Positions 1 to 5,462 of a stretch of DNA of 6,157 nt are shown piece by piece (the stretch's first letter is position 1; each line of letters opens with the position of its first letter). The translations under genes and the position numbers were made by a program. The stretch is from Armatimonadetes bacterium RBG_19FT_COMBO_69_19 (lineage in GTDB: Bacteria; Sysuimicrobiota; Sysuimicrobiia; Sysuimicrobiales; Kaftiobacteriaceae): positions 1-6,157 of the forward strand of contig MENB01000004.1 of NCBI GenBank assembly GCA_001768125.1, given 5' to 3'. Under the pieces are notes generated by a model. The model worked only from the letters and a program-made list of their open reading frames with translations, was not told the DNA's origin and did not search any database.

Positions 1-1
1 G

Positions 2-631
2 CAGCGGCAGACCGCGCTGGTCGCCAAGCAGGCCGCGGAGATCGACGTCCTGAGCGGTGGGCGCCTTCGCCTGGGGATCGGGGTCGGCTGGAACAGCGTC
101 GAGTACGAGGCCCTCGGAGAGCGCTTCGAAGAGCGCGGCCGGAAGGTCGAAGAGCAGATCGCGGTCCTGCGCGCGTTGTGGACGACACCGCTCGTGAACT
201 TCACGGGCCGCTACCACCGCATCGTGGACGCGGGGCTGAACCCGCTGCCGGTGCAGCGGCCGATCCCGATCTGGATGGGCGGGGAGAGCGAGCGGGTGAT
301 GCGCCGGATCGCGCGGATGGGCGACGGCTGGATCCTCGGCGGGACGCTCCGGTCCCCGCACGCCCGCCATCCCCAGGTGAGCGGTGGGTTCGCGGTGATG
401 GTCGAGCAGCTCCGGGGGTTCCTGCGGGAGGCCGGCCGTCCCCAGGACGCCGTTGGCCTTGAGCGGCGCGTGGCCTATCCGGCGGGACCGGTGAAATGGG
501 TGAGCACAGCCGAGGAATGGCGGAGCCTGGGCGGCACCCACCTGAGCCTGAGCACCATGAATGCGGGCCTCACTTCGCCGGATGCCCACATCGACGCGAT
601 GCGGCGGTTCCGCGAGGCGCTGCCCGCCTGA
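2..631 (+). CDS. LLM-class F420-dependent oxidoreductase, 3' part (5' end outside window)
   Basis: This is the C-terminal 209 residues of a luciferase-like monooxygenase (LLM) family flavin/F420-dependent oxidoreductase, a cytosolic TIM-barrel enzyme. The frame is open from the first complete codon at base 2 to a TGA at 629-631, so the true start lies upstream. Visible family signatures are the stretch DVLSGGRLRLGIGVGWN near the left edge, then EYEALGERFEERG, the ALWTTPLVNFTGRY segment, and a PIPIWMGGESERVMRRIARMG block. These resemble the Rv2161c-like F420 group (TIGR03619 type). The choice of F420 over FMN is inferred from family resemblance, and the substrate cannot be told. The next gene starts 98 bases downstream on the same strand. 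Whether the two are co-transcribed is unclear because a palindrome lies between them. The family call is secure; the exact reaction is not. Confidence 0.9.
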   Translation, partial: QRQTALVAKQAAEIDVLSGGRLRLGIGVGWNSVEYEALGERFEERGRKVEEQIAVLRALWTTPLVNFTGRYHRIVDAGLNPLPVQRPIPIWMGGESERVMRRIARMGDGWILGGTLRSPHARHPQVSGGFAVMVEQLRGFLREAGRPQDAVGLERRVAYPAGPVKWVSTAEEWRSLGGTHLSLSTMNAGLTSPDAHIDAMRRFREALPA

Positions 632-677
632 GACGAGCACCTCGGCGACATCCTCCCCTTGTCTGTGGACTCGTACC

Positions 678-701
678 GCTCTTCCCTCCGGAGGGAAAAG
701 C
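678..701. repeat. Near-perfect palindrome between the LLM and DUF1232 genes
   Basis: Bases 682-697 (TTCCCTCCGGAGGGAA) are a perfect 16-base palindrome. Past one mismatch (681/698) the symmetry continues for three more base pairs to 678-701. As RNA it could form a 10-position stem with one C-A mismatch around a CCGG loop. No T-run follows, so it is a poor intrinsic terminator. It could be an operator for a dimeric repressor, a processing or attenuation hairpin ahead of the DUF1232-chrA pair, or the 3' end of the upstream transcript. The symmetry is seen directly; the role is inference. Confidence 0.5.
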
Positions 702-729
702 CCTCACACCGGCGGAAGATAACGCGACG

Positions 730-1170
730 ATGGTCAAGAGCGCGCTGACCCTGCTCAGTCCGGTCGCCCGGCGCCTGCCGTCCTACTCGCGGCTGGCCTG
801 GGCGCTCGTCCGCGACGGCCGGCTCCCCCTCCGCCATCGCGCGCTCGTGCTGGGGGGCGTGGCCTACCTGCTCTCGCCGATCGACCTCATCCCCGGCATC
901 ATCCCCCTGCTCGGGCAGATGGATGACCTGGCCGTGACGCTGCTCAGTCTGCGCGCGGTCCTGCGGCGGATCCCGCCGGACATCGCCGCCGGGCACCTCG
1001 CCGCGACGGGCCTCACCCGGGAGGGCATCGACGAAGACCTGCGCACGCTCAACACGACGGGGCGGCTGCTCGGCAAGACGGCGCTGCGCTACGGCTGGAG
1101 GGCGGCGGGGGCAACCGCCCGCGGGGTGGCGAAGCTCGGGCGGCTGATCCTCCAGCGACACACGGGATGA
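730..1170 (+). CDS. DUF1232 (YkvA-like) small membrane protein
   Basis: This is a 146-residue protein of the DUF1232/YkvA family, whose biochemical role is not known. The diagnostic core is at residues 43-68, reading GVAYLLSPIDLIPGIIPLLG followed by QMDDLAV. It includes the hallmark SPIDLIP and a downstream Asp pair (D65, D66). The core is hydrophobic and probably membrane-associated. The C-terminal 45 residues are basic (Arg, Lys) and Gly/Ala rich. I chose the ATG at 730. An in-frame ATG at 496 would place most of the added length inside the upstream oxidoreductase, the added residues do not resemble the family, and no other in-frame start lies between the spacer palindrome and 730. A modest GGAAG (714-718) lies 11 bases before the ATG. 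The stop overlaps the start of the chromate transporter gene (ATGA, 1167-1170), which implies translational coupling. Confidence 0.85.
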   Translation: MVKSALTLLSPVARRLPSYSRLAWALVRDGRLPLRHRALVLGGVAYLLSPIDLIPGIIPLLGQMDDLAVTLLSLRAVLRRIPPDIAAGHLAATGLTREGIDEDLRTLNTTGRLLGKTALRYGWRAAGATARGVAKLGRLILQRHTG

Positions 1171-2327
1171 CCGCGCCCGGGACGACCGGACCGGGGAACC
1201 GCGCGCGTCTGCGCGAGGTCGCCTCCCTCTTCCTCAGGCTCGGCGCCACCGCGTTCGGGGGACCTGCGGCGCACATCGCGATGATGCGCGACGAGGTGGT
1301 GCGCCGCCGCCGCTGGCTCTCGGATGAGCAATTCCTCGATCTCCTCGGCGCGACGAACCTCATCCCCGGCCCCAACTCCACGGAGATGGCAATCCACACC
1401 GGCTACGCGCGCGCCGGGCGGGCCGGACTGCTCGTCGCGGGGATCTGCTTCATCGCGCCGGCGATGCTGATCGTCCTGGTCCTCGCCTGGGCCTACGCCA
1501 CCTATGGTGCAAGGCCCCAGGCGACCTGGCTGCTGTACGGCGTGAAGCCGGTGATCATCGCGATCGTCGTGCAGGCCCTGGTCGCGCTGGGCCGGGCGGC
1601 TCTGAAGAACCTCGTCCTGGCCGCCCTCGCGCTGGTCGCGCTCGCGCTCTACTTCGCGGGGATCAACGAGCTGCTGCTCCTTGCTTTGGCCGGGCTGCTT
1701 GCCGCGGGCGTGAAGCATCCCCAGACCCAGACGGCGATGCTGCTGGCCATCGCGCCCGCCTATGCGGCTTCGACAGGGTTCGCATCGACCGTGCTCGCGG
1801 CGGCGCCGGTGAGTCTGGCGAGGATGTGCGGGATCTTCGTGAAGATCGGGTCGGTGCTCTATGGCAGCGGGTACGTGCTGCTGGCCTTCCTGCGCTCAGA
1901 CTTCGTCGTTCGCCTGGGCTGGCTCACCGAACGCCAGCTGCTGGACGCGGTGGCCATCGGGCAGTTCACCCCGGGCCCGGTCTTCACGACGGCCACGTTC
2001 ATCGGGTATCTGCTCGGGGGTACCGCGGGAGCGCTGCTCGCCACGGCCGGCATCTTCCTGCCCGCGTTCGTCTTCGTCGCGGCGAGCCACCCCTTCATCC
2101 CCAGGCTCCGCCGCTCACCGACGGCCGCGGCGGCCCTCGACGGCGTCAACGCGGCGTCGCTGGCGCTCATGGCCGGTGTGACGGTGCAGCTCGGGCGCGC
2201 GGCGATCGTGGATGGGTGGACCGTGGGAATCGCCCTCGCCGCCGGGGCGGTCCTTCTGCTGCGGCCGATCAACTCGGCGTGGCTGGTGGGCGGGGGGGCA
2301 CTCGTCGGGCTGCTGCTGCGGCGCTAA
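1167..2327 (+). CDS. chrA: Chromate transporter, ChrA/CHR family, two-domain form
   Basis: This 386-residue polytopic inner-membrane protein is of the CHR family (two Chromate_transp domains), the usual length for a bidomain ChrA. Characterised members export chromate, and sulfate is a structural analogue. The N-terminal half shows FGGPAAHIAMM (residues 30-40) and LIPGPNSTEMAIHTGY (65-80). The C-terminal half repeats the theme with KIGSVLYGSGYVLLAFL (226-242) and GQFTPGPVFTTATFIGYLLGG (265-285). The paired PGP motifs mark the internal duplication. Hydrophobic segments fill most of the remainder, notably around 86-110, 127-180, 285-307 and 350-383. The ATG overlaps the DUF1232 stop as ATGA, so the two genes are probably translated together. 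No ChrB or other chromate-resistance regulator is present. The family is clear, but chromate as the physiological substrate is inferred; many CHR proteins are uncharacterised. Confidence 0.9.
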   Translation: MTAPGTTGPGNRARLREVASLFLRLGATAFGGPAAHIAMMRDEVVRRRRWLSDEQFLDLLGATNLIPGPNSTEMAIHTGYARAGRAGLLVAGICFIAPAMLIVLVLAWAYATYGARPQATWLLYGVKPVIIAIVVQALVALGRAALKNLVLAALALVALALYFAGINELLLLALAGLLAAGVKHPQTQTAMLLAIAPAYAASTGFASTVLAAAPVSLARMCGIFVKIGSVLYGSGYVLLAFLRSDFVVRLGWLTERQLLDAVAIGQFTPGPVFTTATFIGYLLGGTAGALLATAGIFLPAFVFVAASHPFIPRLRRSPTAAAALDGVNAASLALMAGVTVQLGRAAIVDGWTVGIALAAGAVLLLRPINSAWLVGGGALVGLLLRR

Positions 2328-2360
2328 GGTACGCCTCCAGGGAGGAGAGCGGTACCTTTT
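2326..2360 (+). terminator. Candidate intrinsic terminator after chrA
   Basis: A 7-bp outer stem pairs AAGGTAC (2326-2332) with GTACCTT (2352-2358). It encloses a second small hairpin, CCTC/GAGG with a CAGG loop (about 2334-2345). A run of four T (2357-2360) overlaps the stem end. The left arm begins inside the chrA TAA codon. The nested shape and short T-run make it a moderate terminator candidate. It separates chrA from the aminotransferase, whose ATG is 17 bases further on. Confidence 0.5.
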
Positions 2361-2377
2361 ACCCCAACTGATTCCTC

Positions 2378-3694
2378 ATGTCACTCATCCGGACCGATCA
2401 AGATCATCTCATCCATCCCGTGCATTCCGCGGCCGACCAGACGGACCCTGTTATCTTCACCGAGGGCCACGGTGCGGTGCTCCGGGACGCCTCGGGCAAG
2501 GAATACCTCGACGGGCTGGCCTGCCTGTGGAACGTGCACGTGGGCCACGGGCGGAAGGAGCTGGCCGCGGCCGCCGCGGAGCAGATGGGCCGCCTGGCCT
2601 ACGCCACGGCGTACGCCGGCTATACGAACGAACCCGCGATCCGCCTCGCCGAGCGGCTGCTGCAGCGCGCGTACTCGAACCTGAGCGGCGTGTACTTCAC
2701 CACCGGCGGAGCCGAAGCGAACGAGACCGCCTTCAAGACCGCCCGGTACTACTGGCGGCGCCACGGGATGCCCGGCAAGACCAAGATCATCGCCCGCCAT
2801 CACGCCTACCACGGGTTGACGATGGCGGCGATGAGCGCGACGGGGATCAGCGCCTTCCACCGCATGTTCCAACCGCTCGTGCCGGGCTTCATTCACATCA
2901 CCCCTTCGTATCCATACCGCCACCCGGGGCCGATGGCGGACGCGCTCGAGGACGTCATCCGCCGCGAAGGCGCCGACACGGTGGCGGCTTTCATCGCCGA
3001 ACCCGTCATCGGCGCCGGGGGCGTGATCGTCCCGGCGCCCGATTACTTCCCCGCGATCCGGGAGATCTGCGACCGCCACCAGGTGCTCTTCATCGCCGAC
3101 GAGATCATCACCGGGTTCGGCCGCACCGGGCACTGGTTCGCGCTCGATCACTGGGGCGTGCGGCCGGATGCCGTCACCTTCGCGAAAGGCGTAACGAGCG
3201 CGTACCTGCCGCTGGGTGGAGTGATGGTCTCGCGCGAGATCCACCGGTCGATCCAGGAGGCACCGGCGGCGGAGCGCTTCATGCACGCCGCCACGTACTC
3301 CGGACATCCCACATGCTGTGCGGTCGGACTGGCCAACCTGGACATCCTCGAACGGGAAGGGCTGGTGGAACGGGCGGGCGCACTGGGGCAGCGGCTGCTC
3401 TCACGTCTGGCGGGCCTGCGCGACCTCCCGTCCGTGGGCGACGTGCGCGGGCTCGGGCTGATGGCGGGCGTGGAGCTGGTGGAGGACAAGCAGACCAAGG
3501 CCCCGGCGGTCGGGCTCGGGGGGCGCGTCCTGACGGAAGCACGGAAGCGGGGCTTGATCACACGGATGCGTGCCGGCCAGACCGGCGATCATCCCATCGG
3601 CGACACCATCTGCCTGGCGCCTCCGCTCGTCACCACCGAGGCACAGATCGACCGGATCGTGGAGATCCTGCGTGAGGCGATCGTCGCCGCTTAA
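2378..3694 (+). CDS. Class III PLP-dependent aminotransferase (omega-amino acid type)
   Basis: This is a complete 438-residue fold-type I, class III aminotransferase, the typical length. Such cytosolic enzymes move an amino group from an omega-amino acid or amine to pyruvate or another keto acid using pyridoxal phosphate. Visible motifs are the substrate-side segment GLACLWNVHVGHG (46-58), the phosphate-binding TTGGAEANETAFK (108-120), HHAYHG (141-146), and ADEIITGFGRTG (240-251) with Asp241 for the PLP ring nitrogen. The Schiff-base lysine is Lys270 in TFAKGVTSAYLPLGG, and TYSGHP (306-311) is the phosphate loop. The ATG at 2378 is the furthest upstream start possible, because a TGA lies in frame at 2369-2371. 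There is no recognisable Shine-Dalgarno before it. The N-terminus resembles the taurine/omega-amino acid:pyruvate aminotransferase group, but specificity cannot be read from the sequence. It ends tail-to-tail with the iron transporter gene. Confidence 0.93.
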   Translation: MSLIRTDQDHLIHPVHSAADQTDPVIFTEGHGAVLRDASGKEYLDGLACLWNVHVGHGRKELAAAAAEQMGRLAYATAYAGYTNEPAIRLAERLLQRAYSNLSGVYFTTGGAEANETAFKTARYYWRRHGMPGKTKIIARHHAYHGLTMAAMSATGISAFHRMFQPLVPGFIHITPSYPYRHPGPMADALEDVIRREGADTVAAFIAEPVIGAGGVIVPAPDYFPAIREICDRHQVLFIADEIITGFGRTGHWFALDHWGVRPDAVTFAKGVTSAYLPLGGVMVSREIHRSIQEAPAAERFMHAATYSGHPTCCAVGLANLDILEREGLVERAGALGQRLLSRLAGLRDLPSVGDVRGLGLMAGVELVEDKQTKAPAVGLGGRVLTEARKRGLITRMRAGQTGDHPIGDTICLAPPLVTTEAQIDRIVEILREAIVAA

Positions 3695-4794
3695 CCCTCG
3701 AGGTTGACGCCGATCAGACGGCCGATGGTGTAGGTCACGGCCGCGGCCGCCAGCCCGAAGATGACCTGGCGCAGCCCCGAGGCGGCGACGGGACGAGCCG
3801 TGAACAGCGTGATCCCTGCGCCAACCGCGAAGAGGCCCACGGCGCTCATGGCGAGACTGGCCAGCACTGCCGGGGTGCCGTCGAGGAAGAGGAAGGGCAC
3901 CACGGGCACGACGGCGCCGAGCGCGAACAGCAGGAACGACGCACCGGCCGCCTCCCACGCCGACCCGCCGAGCTCTCCCGGGACGATCCCGAGCTCCTCA
4001 CGGGCCAGCGTGTCCAGGGCCCGCGCCTCGTCGCTCATGATCTGCGCCGCGAGCGCGCGCGCCTGATCCTCGGGCAAGCCCCTTGCCTGATAGATCAGGA
4101 CGAGCTCCCGTGCTTCTTCCTCGGGGATGTCCCGGATCTCCGCCGCTTCCGTGCGCAGTTGATGCTGGTAGAGCTCGCGAGCGCTCTGCACCGACAGCCA
4201 CTCCCCCAGGGCCATCGAGATGGCCCCGGCCAGGAGCCCCGCGAACCCCGTGATGATGATGGCGCGCCCGGACAGCTCCGCCCCGGCGACGCCCATCACC
4301 AGACTGAGGTTGCTGACGAGGCCGTCGTTGGCGCCCAGCACCGCCGCGCGGAGCGCGTTCCCGCCGATCGCGCGGTGCCGGCCTTCCAGCTGCGCGAGGA
4401 CGGCACCGCTGAGACCGCCGGTCGCCGCCGTAACCTGACTCAGCACCCGCGCATGCGATGCCTCATCCGCTGCCAGCGCGCGGTCCTCCGGTGCGTACCG
4501 GCCCGCATCCGCACGCTCGACGCCGGTGATGCTCGGCAGGACGAACCCGGGGCCAAAGCGCCCGGCCAGGCCGATGAGCAGCCGCGTCCGCAGGGAGGGG
4601 CGGTAGGCGGGGACCCGGCCGCCCGCGTCGGCGATACGCGTCGACCAGACCTGCGCGTGCCGGCGCTCCACCTCGGCGAGCCGCCGGTAGACTTCGGCCA
4701 GGCGCGGCTCGCGCTCGACGGCGGCCAGCGCCTCGTAGAGCGCGGCCCCATCCCGCTCGTCCCGCAGCGTGGCCATCGCCCGGCGCAGGTCCAC
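3691..4794 (-). CDS. Ferritin-like domain/VIT1 fusion iron transporter (MbfA-like)
   Basis: This 367-residue protein joins an N-terminal ferritin/rubrerythrin-like domain to a C-terminal VIT1/CCC1 iron-manganese transporter domain, the layout of membrane-bound ferritin A (MbfA), which exports iron. In the N-terminal part (about 1-120), two ExxH pairs (E43/H46 and E111/H114), with E13 or E21 as a further candidate, suggest a diiron site. The VIT1 part starts near 145 with GGNALRAAVLGANDGLVSNL and LVMGVAGA, then GAISMALGEWLSVQSAREL (190-208). An acidic cytoplasmic helix region (215-270) rich in Glu matches the family's metal-binding domain. Three hydrophobic segments follow, near 282-304, 308-331 and 340-362. 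The start is a GTG at 4794, 8 bases after the stop of the AhpD-like gene. An ATG six codons further in is an alternative, and neither has a strong ribosome site. The short gap implies an operon with the putative selenoprotein. Family call secure; export direction inferred. Confidence 0.9.
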   Translation of the reverse strand: MDLRRAMATLRDERDGAALYEALAAVEREPRLAEVYRRLAEVERRHAQVWSTRIADAGGRVPAYRPSLRTRLLIGLAGRFGPGFVLPSITGVERADAGRYAPEDRALAADEASHARVLSQVTAATGGLSGAVLAQLEGRHRAIGGNALRAAVLGANDGLVSNLSLVMGVAGAELSGRAIIITGFAGLLAGAISMALGEWLSVQSARELYQHQLRTEAAEIRDIPEEEARELVLIYQARGLPEDQARALAAQIMSDEARALDTLAREELGIVPGELGGSAWEAAGASFLLFALGAVVPVVPFLFLDGTPAVLASLAMSAVGLFAVGAGITLFTARPVAASGLRQVIFGLAAAAVTYTIGRLIGVNLEG

Positions 4795-4802
4795 CGGCAG
4801 CG

Positions 4803-5390
4803 TTAGCGGCCGAGGCGCCCGCCGACGTCCAGGGCGGTGCGCAGTTGGGGCTCCAGCTCGTGCACGGACGCGTCCGGCTCCGCGCCGAGCGCGTCGACCA
4901 GCTTGCTGATGAAGTTCCGCACCGCCGCCGCGGCGGCGATGTCGATGATCTCCTCATCCGCGAAGCCGTGCGCGCGGAGGCCATCGACGTCACGCGGCGT
5001 GATCTTGTAAGCGTGGTCGGTGAGCTTCACGGCAAACTCCAGCATCGCCACCTCGTTCGCCGGCAGCCCGGCGCTACGGAAATCGCGCACGATCGCTTCC
5101 ACCTGCTGGGACTTGAGGAATTTCGAACGGAGCACCGCTCCGTGGACGAGTGTTCAGTAACTACACCGCAGGCGCGAGGCGACCGCGACGGTGATCAACT
5201 CGTAGCGCCGCAGGTCCAGGTGCGAGCGGATGGCGCCCGAGAGACCCCGGTACGCCCGGAGGATATCGGGTCGGAGGCTGAGGGCCTGAGCGTAGTTCTG
5301 GACGATCCCTGAAGCCGCAAGATCCTCGTCATAGATCTCCTTGATCGGGCCCTGCGCCTGCTCGACCGGGACGGTGCGGACGTACGCCAT
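4803..5390 (-). CDS. AhpD/CMD-family peroxidase-like selenoprotein, in-frame UGA read as Sec79
   Basis: This is read as one 195-residue protein through an in-frame TGA at 5154-5156. The upstream part (78 codons) and the downstream part (116 codons) share the same frame. Together they give the normal length of the peroxidase-related branch of the carboxymuconolactone decarboxylase/AhpD family, small all-helical cytosolic proteins that use a CxxC thiol pair. The upstream part opens with AYVRTVPVEQAQGPIKEIYD and contains DLRRYELITVAVASRLRCSY. The sequence resumes as TLVHGAVLRSKF and continues through LEFAVKLTDHAYKITPRDVD, GLRAHGFADEEIIDIAAAAA and FISKLVDALGAEPD. The motif is Glu64, Cys76, TGA at 79, His83. 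Its spacing equals Glu118-Cys130-Cys133-His137 of M. tuberculosis AhpD, so the TGA replaces the second redox Cys. Cys76 is the only Cys. A hairpin with a GGU loop follows the TGA. A strong GGAGGT precedes the ATG by 6 bases. Alternatives are a nonsense-mutated pseudogene or a base error. Confidence 0.85.
5127..5156 (-). promoter_or_regulatory. Candidate bacterial SECIS element with the recoded UGA
   Basis: On the minus strand the UGA (5156-5154) is followed by 10 bases. A perfect 7-bp stem then pairs ACGGAGC (5143-5137) with GCTCCGT (5133-5127) around the triloop GGT (5136-5134). The loop starts 18 bases after the UGA. Known bacterial SECIS elements are coding-region hairpins just downstream of the UGA, with a small apical loop carrying G in its first two positions. 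E. coli fdhF has its loop, starting GGU, at about the same distance. Here the geometry and the GGU loop both fit. SelB binding is inferred. Confidence 0.75.
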
Positions 5391-5396
5391 GAGAGC

Positions 5397-5402
5397 ACCT
5401 CC
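5397..5402 (-). promoter_or_regulatory. Shine-Dalgarno site of the AhpD-like selenoprotein gene
   Basis: GGAGGT on the minus strand lies six bases before the ATG (5390-5388). It is the strongest ribosome-binding site in the window and fixes the start of the gene. It argues that the gene is actively translated and is not a decaying remnant. Confidence 0.8.
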
Positions 5403-5462
5403 ACGCGATGCGTATCGTCTAGGTTACACGCGGCGGGCAGGCGCCCCCTCCTCCGTGCACAC

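Noticed and set aside
496..729. Longer version of the DUF1232 protein starting at ATG 496
   Set aside because: It would overlap 136 bases of the oxidoreductase, and the added residues do not resemble the family. The ATG at 730 gives a sensible protein with a modest ribosome site.
475..1161. 228-residue open frame on the minus strand over the oxidoreductase and DUF1232 genes
   Set aside because: It is antisense to two recognised genes. Its composition (Arg, Glu, Gln, Pro, Gly) is typical of a shadow frame in GC-rich DNA, with no recognisable domain.
629..1170. Genome-wide reassignment of TGA to Trp or Gly
   Set aside because: The oxidoreductase (629-631) and the DUF1232 gene (1168-1170) both end at TGA at the expected family lengths, so TGA serves as a stop here.
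2212..3675. 487-residue plus-strand open frame overlapping chrA and the aminotransferase
   Set aside because: It is Arg/Gly/Pro-rich shadow sequence in the wrong frame of a clearly recognised aminotransferase.
4803..5135. A separate 110-residue CMD-domain protein starting at a GTG (5135)
   Set aside because: The GTG lies in the loop of the SECIS-like hairpin and has no properly spaced ribosome site. The fragment would lack the catalytic Cys, Glu and His. It continues in the same frame as the upstream piece, so it is the C-terminal part of the recoded gene.
4159..5312. Plus-strand open frames (215 and 155 residues) opposite the VIT1 and AhpD-like genes
   Set aside because: They are antisense shadows of well-supported minus-strand genes, with no family resemblance and no ribosome sites.
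5154..5390. A stand-alone 78-residue protein ending at TGA 5154-5156
   Set aside because: It would stop in the middle of the redox motif, just after Cys76. Family-like sequence resumes immediately in the same frame, so readthrough as selenocysteine explains it better than a natural end.
5391..5462. Terminator or promoter between rsgA and the AhpD-like gene
   Set aside because: Only weak GC-rich pairing (GGCG/CGCC) without a T-run is visible, and I could not define convincing -35/-10 boxes.
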